Origin: Bacteroidota bacterium
Lineage (GTDB): Bacteria > Bacteroidota > Bacteroidia > Bacteroidales > Paludibacteraceae
Assembly (NCBI GenBank): GCA_030706455.1
Contig: JAUZOL010000020.1
Span: 1-34,341, forward strand
DNA: 34,341 bases
Direction: 5' to 3'
Shown: in pieces, positions 14,248 to 23,645 of the stretch
Layout: the number at the start of each line of letters is the position of its first letter
Numbering within the stretch: position 1 is the stretch's first letter
Made by a program: the position numbers and the translations under genes
Notes under the pieces: generated by a model
Database searches by the model: none
What the model was told of the DNA's origin: nothing
What the model saw: the letters and a program-made list of their open reading frames with translations, nothing else

Positions 14248-15939
14248 TTACCAACCCGGGTTTTGCTTAATATTTGGGTTGATTGAAGTTTCGCTGTACG
14301 GATAAGGGAACCATTCGTGTTTTCCTGCCTGAAATCCGACAGTTTTACCTGCATTAGGCTCTGAATAAGTTACATATCCAACGTGAGTGGTAGTCTTTGT
14401 GCTTGGATCTGAATCAAAGAAATGATCTTTCAATGATGGAATGTGTTTACCAGCTGTTTTTGCCTTGTCAAATTCATTCCAACGCTTCATATCAATCCAA
14501 CGTGAACCTTCCATCCACAATTCGAAGTTTCTTTCTTTTTTAACATCGGCCAAAGTCAAAGCAGAGCTAACGTGAGCTGAACCTGCACGATTTTGAACAT
14601 CTGTAAGAGCCTTAAGGCCACTACCGTCTGCATCTGAAGTATTGGCACAAGCTTCAGCATACATAAGGAGTACATCCGCGTATCGTTCAATGATAAAATT
14701 GTTGAATCTGTACCAATTTGTTGAACGGTCTTCTGCAGCTACGATATGTTTTTTCTGAAGATAGCCGCATTGTCCGTAAAGACCATCAATATAGCTAATT
14801 CCTCTTTTGCTATCCGCAAGTTTCTGATCTCTGGTTGTTAATGTTGCATCTGTTGCCCAGCCAATAATCGGGTCTGTAACAAACTCATCATAAGACACAA
14901 TAGTAGCTTTGCGACGATAAGAAGAACCATCATTTGCAGCAAACGCATTGGCAAAATTTTCTTCAACAGCCAAGCCGCCCCATCCCCCGTCAGCCTGACA
15001 TGTTGGCTGACTTGCAAGACGATCGGTTCTCCATCCCCAAAGGTTCGATTCCATCCATGTTGAACGTTGGATTTTTCCGGACCAGTCACCAATACTGGAA
15101 CTATTGACAATGTTTCCTTCGAATACTTTTTCTTCACAGCCATCGCCACTTAGATGGAAAAGGCTGGCCCAGCGATCGCCCGAAACAAGAGCATATTTAC
15201 CTGAATCAATTACTTTTTTAAGAGCTGTTTTTGCATTGGCATAATCACCTTTGTAAAGAAGAGCCTTGCCCTGAACTGTCCAGGCAAAACCTTTGGTAAC
15301 TTTTACAGCACCATCTTTATCTGCTGTAGATGCACGCTCATCAAGATATTTTGATGCATCGGCGCATTCATCAGCACACCATTGAAGCAATGCGTCATGT
15401 CCACCTGCATAGTTTCCCGGTTTATCTGAGCCGACAAGAACATGATCAATAAGTGGAGGATTATTCCATGCCATAGCAAGCATCATGTGGCACCATGCAC
15501 GCATTACCCTTGCTTCAGAAATACAACGATCTTTTATGGCACTTTCACCATATTTAAAATGAGTAATAACGAGATTACAATGATAAATAGCATAGTAGAA
15601 ACGTTTGTACAGTGTACTAACAACTGAACTCTGTGGATCGTAACGGAACTCATTGATACAGCCGAACTGATCGTTATCTCCATAATAAGCTCCTGCTGCA
15701 AGAACGTTATCTGCGCAATAATTGAAAACTATATTATAAGGAACATAAATACCATCATTACCTCCAATGTTCGAAACAAAGTTGGCATAAGCATCAACAA
15801 GTGCTGAATTTGCATCGGCATCCGTTATGTAGAACTGGCTTGGATTAACAACACCCTTCTGTGTAATATCAAGTCGATCCTCATTACATGCAGTAAATAA
15901 CAGCACGAATAACAGGAGAATTATATTATATTTTTTCAT
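14248..15939 (-). CDS. SusD/RagB-family nutrient-binding outer-membrane lipoprotein
   Basis: The 563-residue protein starts with a lipoprotein signal, MKKYNIILLLFVLLFTAC, with lipidation at C18, then NEDRLDITQKGVVNPSQFY. SusD proteins are surface lipoproteins that cap the SusC barrel and bind glycans. The N-terminal helical part contains SALVDAYANFVSN, YKRFYYAIYHCNLVI and EARVMRAWCHMMLAMAWNNPPLI, the usual TPR-like region of RagB/SusD. The C-terminal part has NNFIIERYADVLLMYAEACA, LTDVQNRAG and RNFELWMEGSRWIDMKRWNEF, the typical RagB blocks. It starts 17 bases after susC on the same strand, the standard SusC-SusD order. The ligand cannot be told from sequence. No glycoside hydrolase or regulator is adjacent. 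Confidence 0.96.
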   Translation of the reverse strand: MKKYNIILLLFVLLFTACNEDRLDITQKGVVNPSQFYITDADANSALVDAYANFVSNIGGNDGIYVPYNIVFNYCADNVLAAGAYYGDNDQFGCINEFRYDPQSSVVSTLYKRFYYAIYHCNLVITHFKYGESAIKDRCISEARVMRAWCHMMLAMAWNNPPLIDHVLVGSDKPGNYAGGHDALLQWCADECADASKYLDERASTADKDGAVKVTKGFAWTVQGKALLYKGDYANAKTALKKVIDSGKYALVSGDRWASLFHLSGDGCEEKVFEGNIVNSSSIGDWSGKIQRSTWMESNLWGWRTDRLASQPTCQADGGWGGLAVEENFANAFAANDGSSYRRKATIVSYDEFVTDPIIGWATDATLTTRDQKLADSKRGISYIDGLYGQCGYLQKKHIVAAEDRSTNWYRFNNFIIERYADVLLMYAEACANTSDADGSGLKALTDVQNRAGSAHVSSALTLADVKKERNFELWMEGSRWIDMKRWNEFDKAKTAGKHIPSLKDHFFDSDPSTKTTTHVGYVTYSEPNAGKTVGFQAGKHEWFPYPYSETSINPNIKQNPGW

Positions 15940-15956
15940 ATTTTTAAATATATAAA

Positions 15957-18900
15957 TTAAAATGTCAGATTTAAGCCAAATGTAACCTTCTTAGATGTAG
16001 GATATGTACCCATATCAAAACCAGCTGAAGAAGCTGTGGTAGTAGTAGCAGTTTCAGGATCGCATCCAGGATAGCTTGTAATGGTAAAGAAGTCATCCAA
16101 AGACACATAACATCTCAATTTACTAATGAGTAATTTCTTGGTTATAGATGCAGGAAGGGTATAACCTAGCTGTATCTGTTTGATTTTGAAGTAAGCTCCG
16201 CTGAATATAGAAGCTGAAGAACCCCAGAAATGCCAATCGTTAACTACAGCCTTTGGATCTGGCATGGAAGCATTTGTGTTGGTTGTTGTCCAGGCATGGT
16301 CATAATAGTACTTCAATGAGTTAGTCATCGGAGTATCAGCACGGTAAAACGTATTAAAGATATCATTACCACTTACACCGGTACCAAATACGTTCATATC
16401 GAATCCTTTATAGGCAAGATTAATGGTAAGACCGTATGTGAAATCAGGAATTGCCTTACCAATATAGGTCATATCAGAAGCAGTAGGCACCCCGTCTGCA
16501 TTTTTAGTCTGGTAGATAGGTTTACCTGTTTCATGATTAACGCCTAAATATTTATATCCTTTGAAATACCAGATCGGTTGACCAACCTCAAATGCTGTAT
16601 AGATAGGGTTATTGCCACCAGTAGTACCAATAATAGGTTTAGAAGCCGAAGGATCGAGATAAGTAACTTCATTGTGTAAGGTAGAGAGGTTAGCTTTTAC
16701 TGAATAGGTAAAATCTTTCCCGATTTTATCTTTCCATGTTGCCTCGAATTCTAAACCACGGTTAAGCACATTACCTCCATTAATAGTTGTACTACCTACG
16801 CCAACTTCTGCAACCGGACTAATAGATACGAGCAAGTCTTTGGTCTTTTTATTATAGTAGTCCAAAGAAAAAGCAAGCTTATCATTCAAAAATCTCATAT
16901 CAACACCAAGGTCTAACTGTTCTGAAGTTTCCCATTTCAAGTTGGGGTTCGCCAATCCATTAGGTGCCGAACCATATGTAGCAGCGCCATCATTTACCCC
17001 ATACTGATACCATGAGCTATTATAAGAGATAGTAGTGTTATATGCATAACCGCTGAGTACATTGATATTCCCATTTTGCCCCCACGATCCACGGAATTTC
17101 AAGAAAGAGAAAAGTTTGTCATCAACAAGACTCGAAAAGAATTTTTCGTTGCTGGCGGTCCAACCTGCAGAGAATGATGGGAAATAACCCCAACGGTTTT
17201 TTGGTGACAATTTGGAAGAGTCGAACGCATCAGCACGGAAGTTAGCCTGAGCGGTATATCTGTTGTCATAATTATAAACTAACCGTCCAAAATATGACAT
17301 CTGGGTCGATTTACCGGGAGCATTGCCAAAACTCTTAACCGTTTTTTCAGTTGAAACACCAGTGGAAGGATCCTTGACCATATTACTTTTTACATAGTCA
17401 ATATAGCGGAAGTTAGGATCATATCCTGACAGGATATCCGGGCCCGTAGCGCTGGCGCTAACATTATCCCAGTTATTTTCGGTGTAAGACATACCACCCA
17501 TTGCAGTGATGTTATGCTTATCTATGGAAAAATTATAGTTGGCAAAGTTTTCCCACTGATAATAGTAACTGGTATTTGCAGTTGCCGATATGTTATAGTT
17601 ATCGCTTTTTGCCTGAGATGTGGCATAATATGGAGTACTATAGCTGTGCGAATTGCTCTGTGACACACGGTAACCAAAGCGAGAAGTAACTACGAGCCCC
17701 TTAACTGGTTTGAAATTTCCGAAAAGTACACCACGAAGGTTAATACCGCTATTTGAAGCATCAGTAAGATCTCTTTGAAGCAATGGGTTACCATTATTAT
17801 CGATTACATATTTGGAAGTGGCATAATAGAGGCCATTGGTTGGGTCTTTGAGGATAGTCTTACCTGCATCATAAGCCTGCTTTGTCCCTGCAGCGAACTG
17901 ATCTGGAGAAGAATAGTAAACAGGGGTTAATGGATCCATCTGCATCACGCAATTCATCAATGAACCGTACTGAGACATCTGACTAACTGATTTCGTTTTC
18001 CAATATTCGAAAGAGTTATTGCCTCCTATCTGTAACCACGGTTTGATATTATAGTCAGCATTAACCTGAGCTGTAATACGTTTATAAACATCCTTATTAC
18101 CTTTTACAATACCATCGTTGTTGGTTACGTTAAGAGACGTAAAGAAATGTCCCTGGTTATTTCCACCCTGAAACGTAACTGTATGTTGTTGGCTTAAGGA
18201 AGGGCCAAATACTGCTTTGAACCAGTCTGTATCTGTACCATTGTAATTATTTGCTGTTAACTGATTAGCGATAGGGAGACCCGACAATTTTTTGTAAGCA
18301 ATAAAATCCTGTGCATTAAAAATTTCAGGACGTTGGGCAAGGCTCTGGCTGATAAAACTAGCATCATAAGAAATGCTTGAAGTACCTTTAGCTCCCGATT
18401 TAGTAGTGATCAAAACGACACCGTTACCAGCCTCCGCACCATAAATAGCAGCAGAAGCAGCATCTTTCAATATCTCCATTGATTCAATCATAGAAGGATC
18501 AAGATACTGAATGTTGTCAACTTTAAGACCATCAACGATAAGGAGAGGCCCAATATTACCGGAGTTTGAAGAGTAACCACGTACACGGATAGTTGCACCC
18601 TGACCAGGAGCACCCGAGTTACTCAAAACCTGAACACCGGAAACCTTACCCTGAATAGCTGCTGCTGCATCACTGGTGGATAAGTTCTTAAGAGCATCGG
18701 AACGAACTGAAGATACAGCTCCCGATAGGTCACTTTTCTTCATGGTACCGTAACCGACAACTACAACTTCATTCAACTGTAAATTATCCGGGACGAGTTT
18801 GACATTGATTTCTTTTTGATTAGACACTACAATGTCTTGGGCTTTATAGCCAATAAATGTGAAAGACAAAGTGGCTTTCGCATTGATATTGATTTGGTAC

Positions 18901-19088
18901 TGCCCTTTCAAATCGGTCATGGTACCTGTCGTGGTTCCTTTTATGTGTACATTCACTCCCGGAACTGGAGACCCAGTCTCGTCGACTACTACACCCTTAA
19001 CCAGACCGGTCTGAGCATAAGTAAAAAACGACAAGAGCAACATAGGCAGCATCATAAATACTACCCGCACTAACTTGTTTCTTTTCAT
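15957..19088 (-). CDS. SusC/RagA-family TonB-linked outer-membrane transporter
   Basis: The 1043-residue protein has a signal peptide ending at about AQ (residue 26) and a carboxypeptidase-like beta-sandwich at about 28-100 (VKGVVVDETGSPVPGVNVHIKG). The SusC signature LNEVVVVGYGTMKKSD lies at 105-120. The plug runs to about 232 and ends IESMEILKDAASAAIYG, GNGVVLITTKSG. The rest is a 22-strand type beta-barrel ending in the aromatic residue of LNLTF, as expected for BAM substrates. It imports a glycan or other oligomer with energy from TonB/ExbBD. susD follows directly. No canonical -7 box was found in the roughly 800 bases upstream, so a dedicated regulator is likely. Confidence 0.97.
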   Translation of the reverse strand: MKRNKLVRVVFMMLPMLLLSFFTYAQTGLVKGVVVDETGSPVPGVNVHIKGTTTGTMTDLKGQYQININAKATLSFTFIGYKAQDIVVSNQKEINVKLVPDNLQLNEVVVVGYGTMKKSDLSGAVSSVRSDALKNLSTSDAAAAIQGKVSGVQVLSNSGAPGQGATIRVRGYSSNSGNIGPLLIVDGLKVDNIQYLDPSMIESMEILKDAASAAIYGAEAGNGVVLITTKSGAKGTSSISYDASFISQSLAQRPEIFNAQDFIAYKKLSGLPIANQLTANNYNGTDTDWFKAVFGPSLSQQHTVTFQGGNNQGHFFTSLNVTNNDGIVKGNKDVYKRITAQVNADYNIKPWLQIGGNNSFEYWKTKSVSQMSQYGSLMNCVMQMDPLTPVYYSSPDQFAAGTKQAYDAGKTILKDPTNGLYYATSKYVIDNNGNPLLQRDLTDASNSGINLRGVLFGNFKPVKGLVVTSRFGYRVSQSNSHSYSTPYYATSQAKSDNYNISATANTSYYYQWENFANYNFSIDKHNITAMGGMSYTENNWDNVSASATGPDILSGYDPNFRYIDYVKSNMVKDPSTGVSTEKTVKSFGNAPGKSTQMSYFGRLVYNYDNRYTAQANFRADAFDSSKLSPKNRWGYFPSFSAGWTASNEKFFSSLVDDKLFSFLKFRGSWGQNGNINVLSGYAYNTTISYNSSWYQYGVNDGAATYGSAPNGLANPNLKWETSEQLDLGVDMRFLNDKLAFSLDYYNKKTKDLLVSISPVAEVGVGSTTINGGNVLNRGLEFEATWKDKIGKDFTYSVKANLSTLHNEVTYLDPSASKPIIGTTGGNNPIYTAFEVGQPIWYFKGYKYLGVNHETGKPIYQTKNADGVPTASDMTYIGKAIPDFTYGLTINLAYKGFDMNVFGTGVSGNDIFNTFYRADTPMTNSLKYYYDHAWTTTNTNASMPDPKAVVNDWHFWGSSASIFSGAYFKIKQIQLGYTLPASITKKLLISKLRCYVSLDDFFTITSYPGCDPETATTTTASSAGFDMGTYPTSKKVTFGLNLTF

Positions 19089-20459
19089 AGTTGATTTTTT
19101 TTAATTAAGGATAATTACAACACGGATATCATCGTTCATTCATTCGACAACATCCTGCCTCTCTTAATCAGAACAATAAATATTTACGTTCCTCATTTTG
19201 AATATAATTCGTTCTGATTTAGACTAATAATAAATATGATTTTACCTCAAGAAATATGAGGCATAGTGCGCGAAGGACTATTTCTAGTCTATTCTTCTTT
19301 ACTAGAACAGGTCATATAACCATAGGCTTTGATTTCGTTCGAATATTGAATAATTGTCGTTATTTCTAGTCAAGCATATTTCAATAAAAGAATCAGGTCA
19401 AAAAAACTCCATTTCAATTTATCTTATTAAAGTTCATCAGAAACATAGTTGCCATATTTCTACAATGATGTTTCATTGCTTTAGAAATTGAACATATCAG
19501 ATTATTCAAAGGTTTTTGTATGGTTAATAAATTTAATGGATATACAATATCATATCCTTCCTTAAAAAACATTTTTCGTTTCAGCTGTCATCATTAAGTG
19601 GTCTCATTAATTACATAAATTTAAGATTGATATTTGAACAAAAAGAACGGTTCCGTTGGATGCAAATCCCTTAATTGTAGAAAATTAGATGCGTTATGAG
19701 CAGAAAAAAAGCCCAATTACGCCTATAAGTGAGGATAGGTGGTGTGATTTGCATGATATTTAAGGATAAATTCATATGGTTAAAGAGCTTTACAAAAATG
19801 TTTTTTTCTGAGCCTCCCACCTTCCGATTTTAGATATTAAATTTTCACTTTTGAACATATATAAGGATTAAATTAACATAAATATAACATTCTGTCAATT
19901 TTTTGACTAATAGTATCATAATAGAATGATTGCATTTGATACTAATTTGCAGCCAAACGAACAATCATCTATCAGTGCTCGCAAGGTGTAAAATGGCAAA
20001 AACAGACCTTCTGATGATAATTTCAAAAGGAAGAAGAAAACCAAATTTTCAGATCAAAATTCCGGACTTATGCTTATTTTTCCAGCTCCATTTATTATAC
20101 AATAAGAACGAGACATCTTTCGCATAATATCAACCATTATGATGCATATATATGTTATATCCGGAATAGAAATAATCCCTATGAATGAATAATAAGTGGG
20201 AAGAGCTGCTCGCACAGAGGCTTCTTATTTGGAAGTATTTTTTAAGAACTTCGCCCTGGAGCTTCGAGCAAAAAGTCCGCTTCCCAATTATTTTCCGCTG
20301 CCTATAGCTATCGACATTCACGCCTCAGAGGCTAAAAAAAATGCTCCTGCAGGAGCAATCCCCGATAGATATCGGGAGAAAGTAATTATCTGAAAGAAAA
20401 AAAACTTCAAAGTAAAGGATACACATTCTCATAACGTCTCACAATGTTTTCATAAAAAA
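19089..20459. other. Long AT-rich intergenic region upstream of susC
   Basis: About 1.4 kb without a convincing gene. The part next to susC holds GACTA-TTTC-TAGTC (19276-19289) and a second ATTTCTAGTC (19372-19381), plausible regulator sites. AACGG-TT-CCGTT lies at 19646-19657. Toward ribBA are small palindromes: GCCTC-A-GAGGC (20322-20332), TGCTCCTG-CAGGAGCA (20342-20357) and CCCGATA-GA-TATCGGG (20361-20376). Short open frames at 19930-20393 lack any protein-like character. Confidence 0.5.
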
Positions 20460-20491
20460 ACGGGCGAACCTACTCGTGTAAGTTCGCCCGT
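20454..20491 (-). terminator. Terminator of ribBA
   Basis: ACGGGCGAAC (20460-20469) pairs perfectly with GTTCGCCCGT (20482-20491). On the minus strand the stem is followed by a run of seven T's (plus-strand A's 20454-20460, the last inside the arm). It lies 37 bases after the ribBA stop. Confidence 0.92.
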
Positions 20492-20528
20492 CTCAGAGAT
20501 GATCAATCATTGATCATTAGCCATTATA

Positions 20529-21743
20529 TCATATTTTTTTCAACACATGCCACATACGTTCTTTTTTGGTGTGCATATAGAATGCATTGTGTTCATTGGG
20601 AGTAACTTCTATGGCAACATTCTCCACAATAGTAAGTCCGTACGACTCCAAACCGATACGCTTTACGGGATTGTTGGTCATCAGGCGCATTTGGGTAATG
20701 CCAAGCTCACGTAATATCTGCGCACCAACGCCATAATCACGTTCATCGGCTTTAAAACCCAAATGAAGGTTTGCATCCACGGTATCCATACCGTTTTCCT
20801 GCAATTTGTAAGCTTTTATCTTATTCATCAGACCGATACCGCGACCTTCCTGATTCATGTACACCACAACACCTTTACCCTCTTTCTCAATCATCTGCAT
20901 GGCCTTGTGAAGCTGTTCGCCGCACTCACAACGCATGGAGCCAAAAATATCGCCCGTCATACACGAAGAATGTACGCGCACCAAAATCGGTTCGTCCGGG
21001 TTCCATTCGCCTTTGATCAGGGCAACGTGCTCCAGTCCATTGGATTTCTGACGGAAAGGAATCAGGTGAAACTCGCCGTAAGCGGTAGGCATCATCACCT
21101 CTTCGCCTTTTTCCACTAACGATTCTCGTTCCAGACGGTAAGTTATCAGGTCTTTTACCGAAATGACCTTCAGGTCAAATTTCTTTGCAACTTCCATCAG
21201 CTGAGGCAAACGCGCCATTGAGCCATCTTCATTGATAACTTCCACCAACACCCCTGCAGGATAAAGCCCTGCCAGTTGGGCCAAATCAACAGCCGCTTCG
21301 GTATGACCTGCTCTTCGTAGGACTCCACGACTACGTGCTCTTAACGGGAAGATATGACCCGGACGACCCAAGTCGGTAGGAAGAATTGACGGATCGCACA
21401 AAGCTTTGATTGTAGCCGCACGGTCAAATGCTGAAACACCAGTGGTACATCCGTGCTCCAGCAAATCAACGGAGACTGTAAAAGGCGTGCCGTGCATGGA
21501 GGTATTGTCCTCTGACTGCATAGGCAATGACAATTCGTCACAACGCTCTTCCGTAAGAGGCGCACACACCAGACCTCGTCCGTGTGTAATCATGAAGTTC
21601 ACCTTCTCTGGAGTTATCAACTCGGCAGCACAAATAAAATCGCCTTCATTTTCGCGATCTTCATCATCTACCACGATAACGAATTTGCCATTGCGAATCT
21701 CTTCAATGGCCTCATCTATAGTATTTAATTGAAATTGTTCCAT
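20529..21743 (-). CDS. ribBA: Bifunctional 3,4-dihydroxy-2-butanone-4-phosphate synthase / GTP cyclohydrolase II
   Basis: The fused enzyme makes both precursors of riboflavin: dihydroxybutanone phosphate from ribulose 5-phosphate, and the pyrimidine from GTP. The RibB half (about 1-205) has [10 protein letters not shown] (26-35), [21 protein letters not shown] and [13 protein letters not shown] (147-159). The RibA half has the zinc cysteines C261, C272 and C274 in [18 protein letters not shown], then NQEGRGIGL and [14 protein letters not shown]. The frame opens to 21824, but the ATG at 21741-21743 ([20 protein letters not shown]) gives the normal length of 404 residues. No FMN riboswitch or -7 box was recognised in the 85-base gap to the upstream lptF-type gene, so the two are probably co-transcribed. 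A strong terminator follows. Confidence 0.96.
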   Translation of the reverse strand: MEQFQLNTIDEAIEEIRNGKFVIVVDDEDRENEGDFICAAELITPEKVNFMITHGRGLVCAPLTEERCDELSLPMQSEDNTSMHGTPFTVSVDLLEHGCTTGVSAFDRAATIKALCDPSILPTDLGRPGHIFPLRARSRGVLRRAGHTEAAVDLAQLAGLYPAGVLVEVINEDGSMARLPQLMEVAKKFDLKVISVKDLITYRLERESLVEKGEEVMMPTAYGEFHLIPFRQKSNGLEHVALIKGEWNPDEPILVRVHSSCMTGDIFGSMRCECGEQLHKAMQMIEKEGKGVVVYMNQEGRGIGLMNKIKAYKLQENGMDTVDANLHLGFKADERDYGVGAQILRELGITQMRLMTNNPVKRIGLESYGLTIVENVAIEVTPNEHNAFYMHTKKERMWHVLKKI

Positions 21744-21828
21744 ATTGTATGTTGTATAGAATAAATAGGCAAAATAATTATGTCGCAGCCCGGTATCAAT
21801 ACTCCGGAACTGATGCGACCACAACCAT

Positions 21829-23340
21829 TTATTTGTTTTCTGAGGTTTTGCGTAACCTCTTGTTCACGTATCTTTTTCCTTGTTGCAAATAGCCTGCCAA
21901 ACGTTTTCGACCCGTCTTTATGATCTGCAAATATGCATCCGGATTCATAATAACAGAATCGCCCACTGCTTTATATGTCAAAAATATTCCGACTGGCAAT
22001 AAAATAGCAGAGCTAAGCCACATTCCTCTCCATACGGGCCAAAATCCTTCTCTTGCCATTTTTGTGCCGGCATTGTCAATAATATAGTAAAAGATGAACA
22101 TCAAAACAGAAATAACCACCGGCATACCGAAACCTCCTTTGCGGATAATGGCTCCCAATGGCACCCCGATAAAGAAAAATATAAGGCAGGCAAACGACAG
22201 TGCAAATTTACGATGCCACTCGATTGAATGGCGACGGACATTCATCTGTTTTTCCTTTATATCCATGTTCGTGAAGGTCATTTCTCCTTTTGCACGTTCC
22301 ACTTCACTCAGGGCATTATTTACTGCGTTTTTCTTTTCATCCAGACTAAGTGACATAAAAAGCGTGTCGGTATTGTATTTTTCAAACCTGAAATTCTTAG
22401 CCGTTGTCTGATGAAATGGGACATGGTTCATCCTGTTCAGATACTGATTCTGATTATTAACGACAGTCCTATTTTTTATTATCTGCTTTATTTCCTTATT
22501 AATAGAATCAATCGTATGATTCAACTCTATCACATTCTTACTAATTTGCTCATTCTTCAGCAACGATTCGTTAAAACGGGTAAAGCTGGCATCAAAATCG
22601 ATAATAATCTGCTTTCTCGAAAATATTTCGCGCCGGTAGGGAACCTTTGTCTCGGGTGTCATCGTTTGTTGCTGTTGCAGGTTCTCAAACGACTCTCCGC
22701 TATACATGCTGAAAGTAAGAAAATGCTTATCACTACTCATTACCAGGCGTCCCGAATCTGCAAGCATTACCGAAGCATTACTGAAACCGTTTGAGAAATC
22801 GTACACAATCACATTTTTGAGCAACTGTCCCTTCAGGTCTTTACTGCCAACAAAAAGAGTATAACCGTTGATACCTTTATAAAACTCGCCTGTCGGAATT
22901 TCCAGTTCGGGTGATTTTTGCTTCATAGAGAGCAGGAGAGTGTACATCTTCGTCTGGCTCTTGGGCAACACATAGTTTGAAAAGAAAAACGCCCCCACAC
23001 ATACCATTGAAATAACAATAATAAGAGGCCGCATGATCCTAAACAAAGAGACTCCTGCCGATTTCATCGCCAACAGTTCGAGCTGTTCTCCCATATTGCC
23101 ATACGACATAAGCGAAGCAAGCATGATGGACATCGGCAATGCCAATGGCACAAGCGACACAGCTGCATACATAAAAAATTCTGCAAGCACAGAAATACTC
23201 AACCCCTTCCCTACCATGTCATCAACATATTTCCAGAGAAATTGCATCAAAAAGACAAACAGGCAGATAAAAAAGGTCGCCGAAAACAGCCTTATAAAAT
23301 TAGCAAGTGTATATGAATCAATTCGTTTTAGTATTCGCAT
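21829..23340 (-). CDS. LptF/LptG-family permease (YjgP/YjgQ)
   Basis: This 503-residue inner-membrane protein has three hydrophobic segments near the N-terminus ([62 protein letters not shown]), a large periplasmic part of beta-jellyroll type (about 130-270), then three C-terminal segments ([52 protein letters not shown]). That is the LptF/G layout for lipopolysaccharide extraction with LptB2. The motif [17 protein letters not shown] is characteristic. Before the last helices it has a charged, probably coiled insertion (about 275-385) with [13 protein letters not shown] and [19 protein letters not shown], as often seen in Bacteroidota members. LptF and LptG cannot be told apart here. Confidence 0.92.
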   Translation of the reverse strand: MRILKRIDSYTLANFIRLFSATFFICLFVFLMQFLWKYVDDMVGKGLSISVLAEFFMYAAVSLVPLALPMSIMLASLMSYGNMGEQLELLAMKSAGVSLFRIMRPLIIVISMVCVGAFFFSNYVLPKSQTKMYTLLLSMKQKSPELEIPTGEFYKGINGYTLFVGSKDLKGQLLKNVIVYDFSNGFSNASVMLADSGRLVMSSDKHFLTFSMYSGESFENLQQQQTMTPETKVPYRREIFSRKQIIIDFDASFTRFNESLLKNEQISKNVIELNHTIDSINKEIKQIIKNRTVVNNQNQYLNRMNHVPFHQTTAKNFRFEKYNTDTLFMSLSLDEKKNAVNNALSEVERAKGEMTFTNMDIKEKQMNVRRHSIEWHRKFALSFACLIFFFIGVPLGAIIRKGGFGMPVVISVLMFIFYYIIDNAGTKMAREGFWPVWRGMWLSSAILLPVGIFLTYKAVGDSVIMNPDAYLQIIKTGRKRLAGYLQQGKRYVNKRLRKTSENK

Positions 23341-23359
23341 AACATAATTCTTTCAGCAA

Positions 23360-23390
23360 CAAATGTACAGTTAATCTATCAATATGACAA
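23360..23390 (-). promoter_or_regulatory. Promoter of the lptF/G-type gene and probably ribBA
   Basis: On the minus strand, TTG (23388-23390) and TACATTTG (23360-23367) are 20 bases apart. The -7 box lies 19 bases before the start codon. Confidence 0.6.
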
Positions 23391-23550
23391 GACACCAATT
23401 TACCAATGAGCGAATGTTTCGATTTGAAAATTTCATGGTTAACCGACAGAAGCAATTCCAATCAGGATGGAAATATCCACACTGTAAATCACCGGCATAT
23501 CATTAATCAGATCAATAAATAACCATTTTCACACTGCCTTTGCATATTCC

Positions 23551-23610
23551 ATTGGCATATTAGCATATTAGCTTCGCTGAACTTTGTTTGAAATATTGGC
23601 ACATTGGCAG
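23551..23610 (+). repeat. Degenerate octamer repeats ATTRGCAN in the radA promoter region
   Basis: ATTGGCAT, ATTAGCAT and ATTAGCTT run in tandem (23551-23574). ATTGGCAC and ATTGGCAG (23595-23610) follow after 20 other bases. The second set supplies the TTG of the radA -33 element. Confidence 0.7.
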
Positions 23611-23626
23611 ATTACACCTACTTTTG
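23596..23626 (+). promoter_or_regulatory. Promoter of radA-tag
   Basis: TTG (23596-23598) and TACTTTTG (23619-23626) are 20 bases apart. The predicted transcript start lies near 23632, so translation must begin at 23646 and not at the upstream in-frame ATG at 23604. Confidence 0.65.
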
Positions 23627-23645
23627 TATACCAAAAACATTGAAC

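Noticed and set aside
20322-20376. Three small palindromes (GCCTC-A-GAGGC, TGCTCCTGCAGGAGCA, CCCGATA-GA-TATCGGG) as terminators or operators
   Set aside because: No adjacent gene needs them and they lack a T-run; they are listed only as part of the intergenic description.
19930-20393. Short open frames in the susC-ribBA spacer
   Set aside because: They overlap palindromes and AT-rich DNA on both strands, have no plausible starts or domains, and translate like random sequence.
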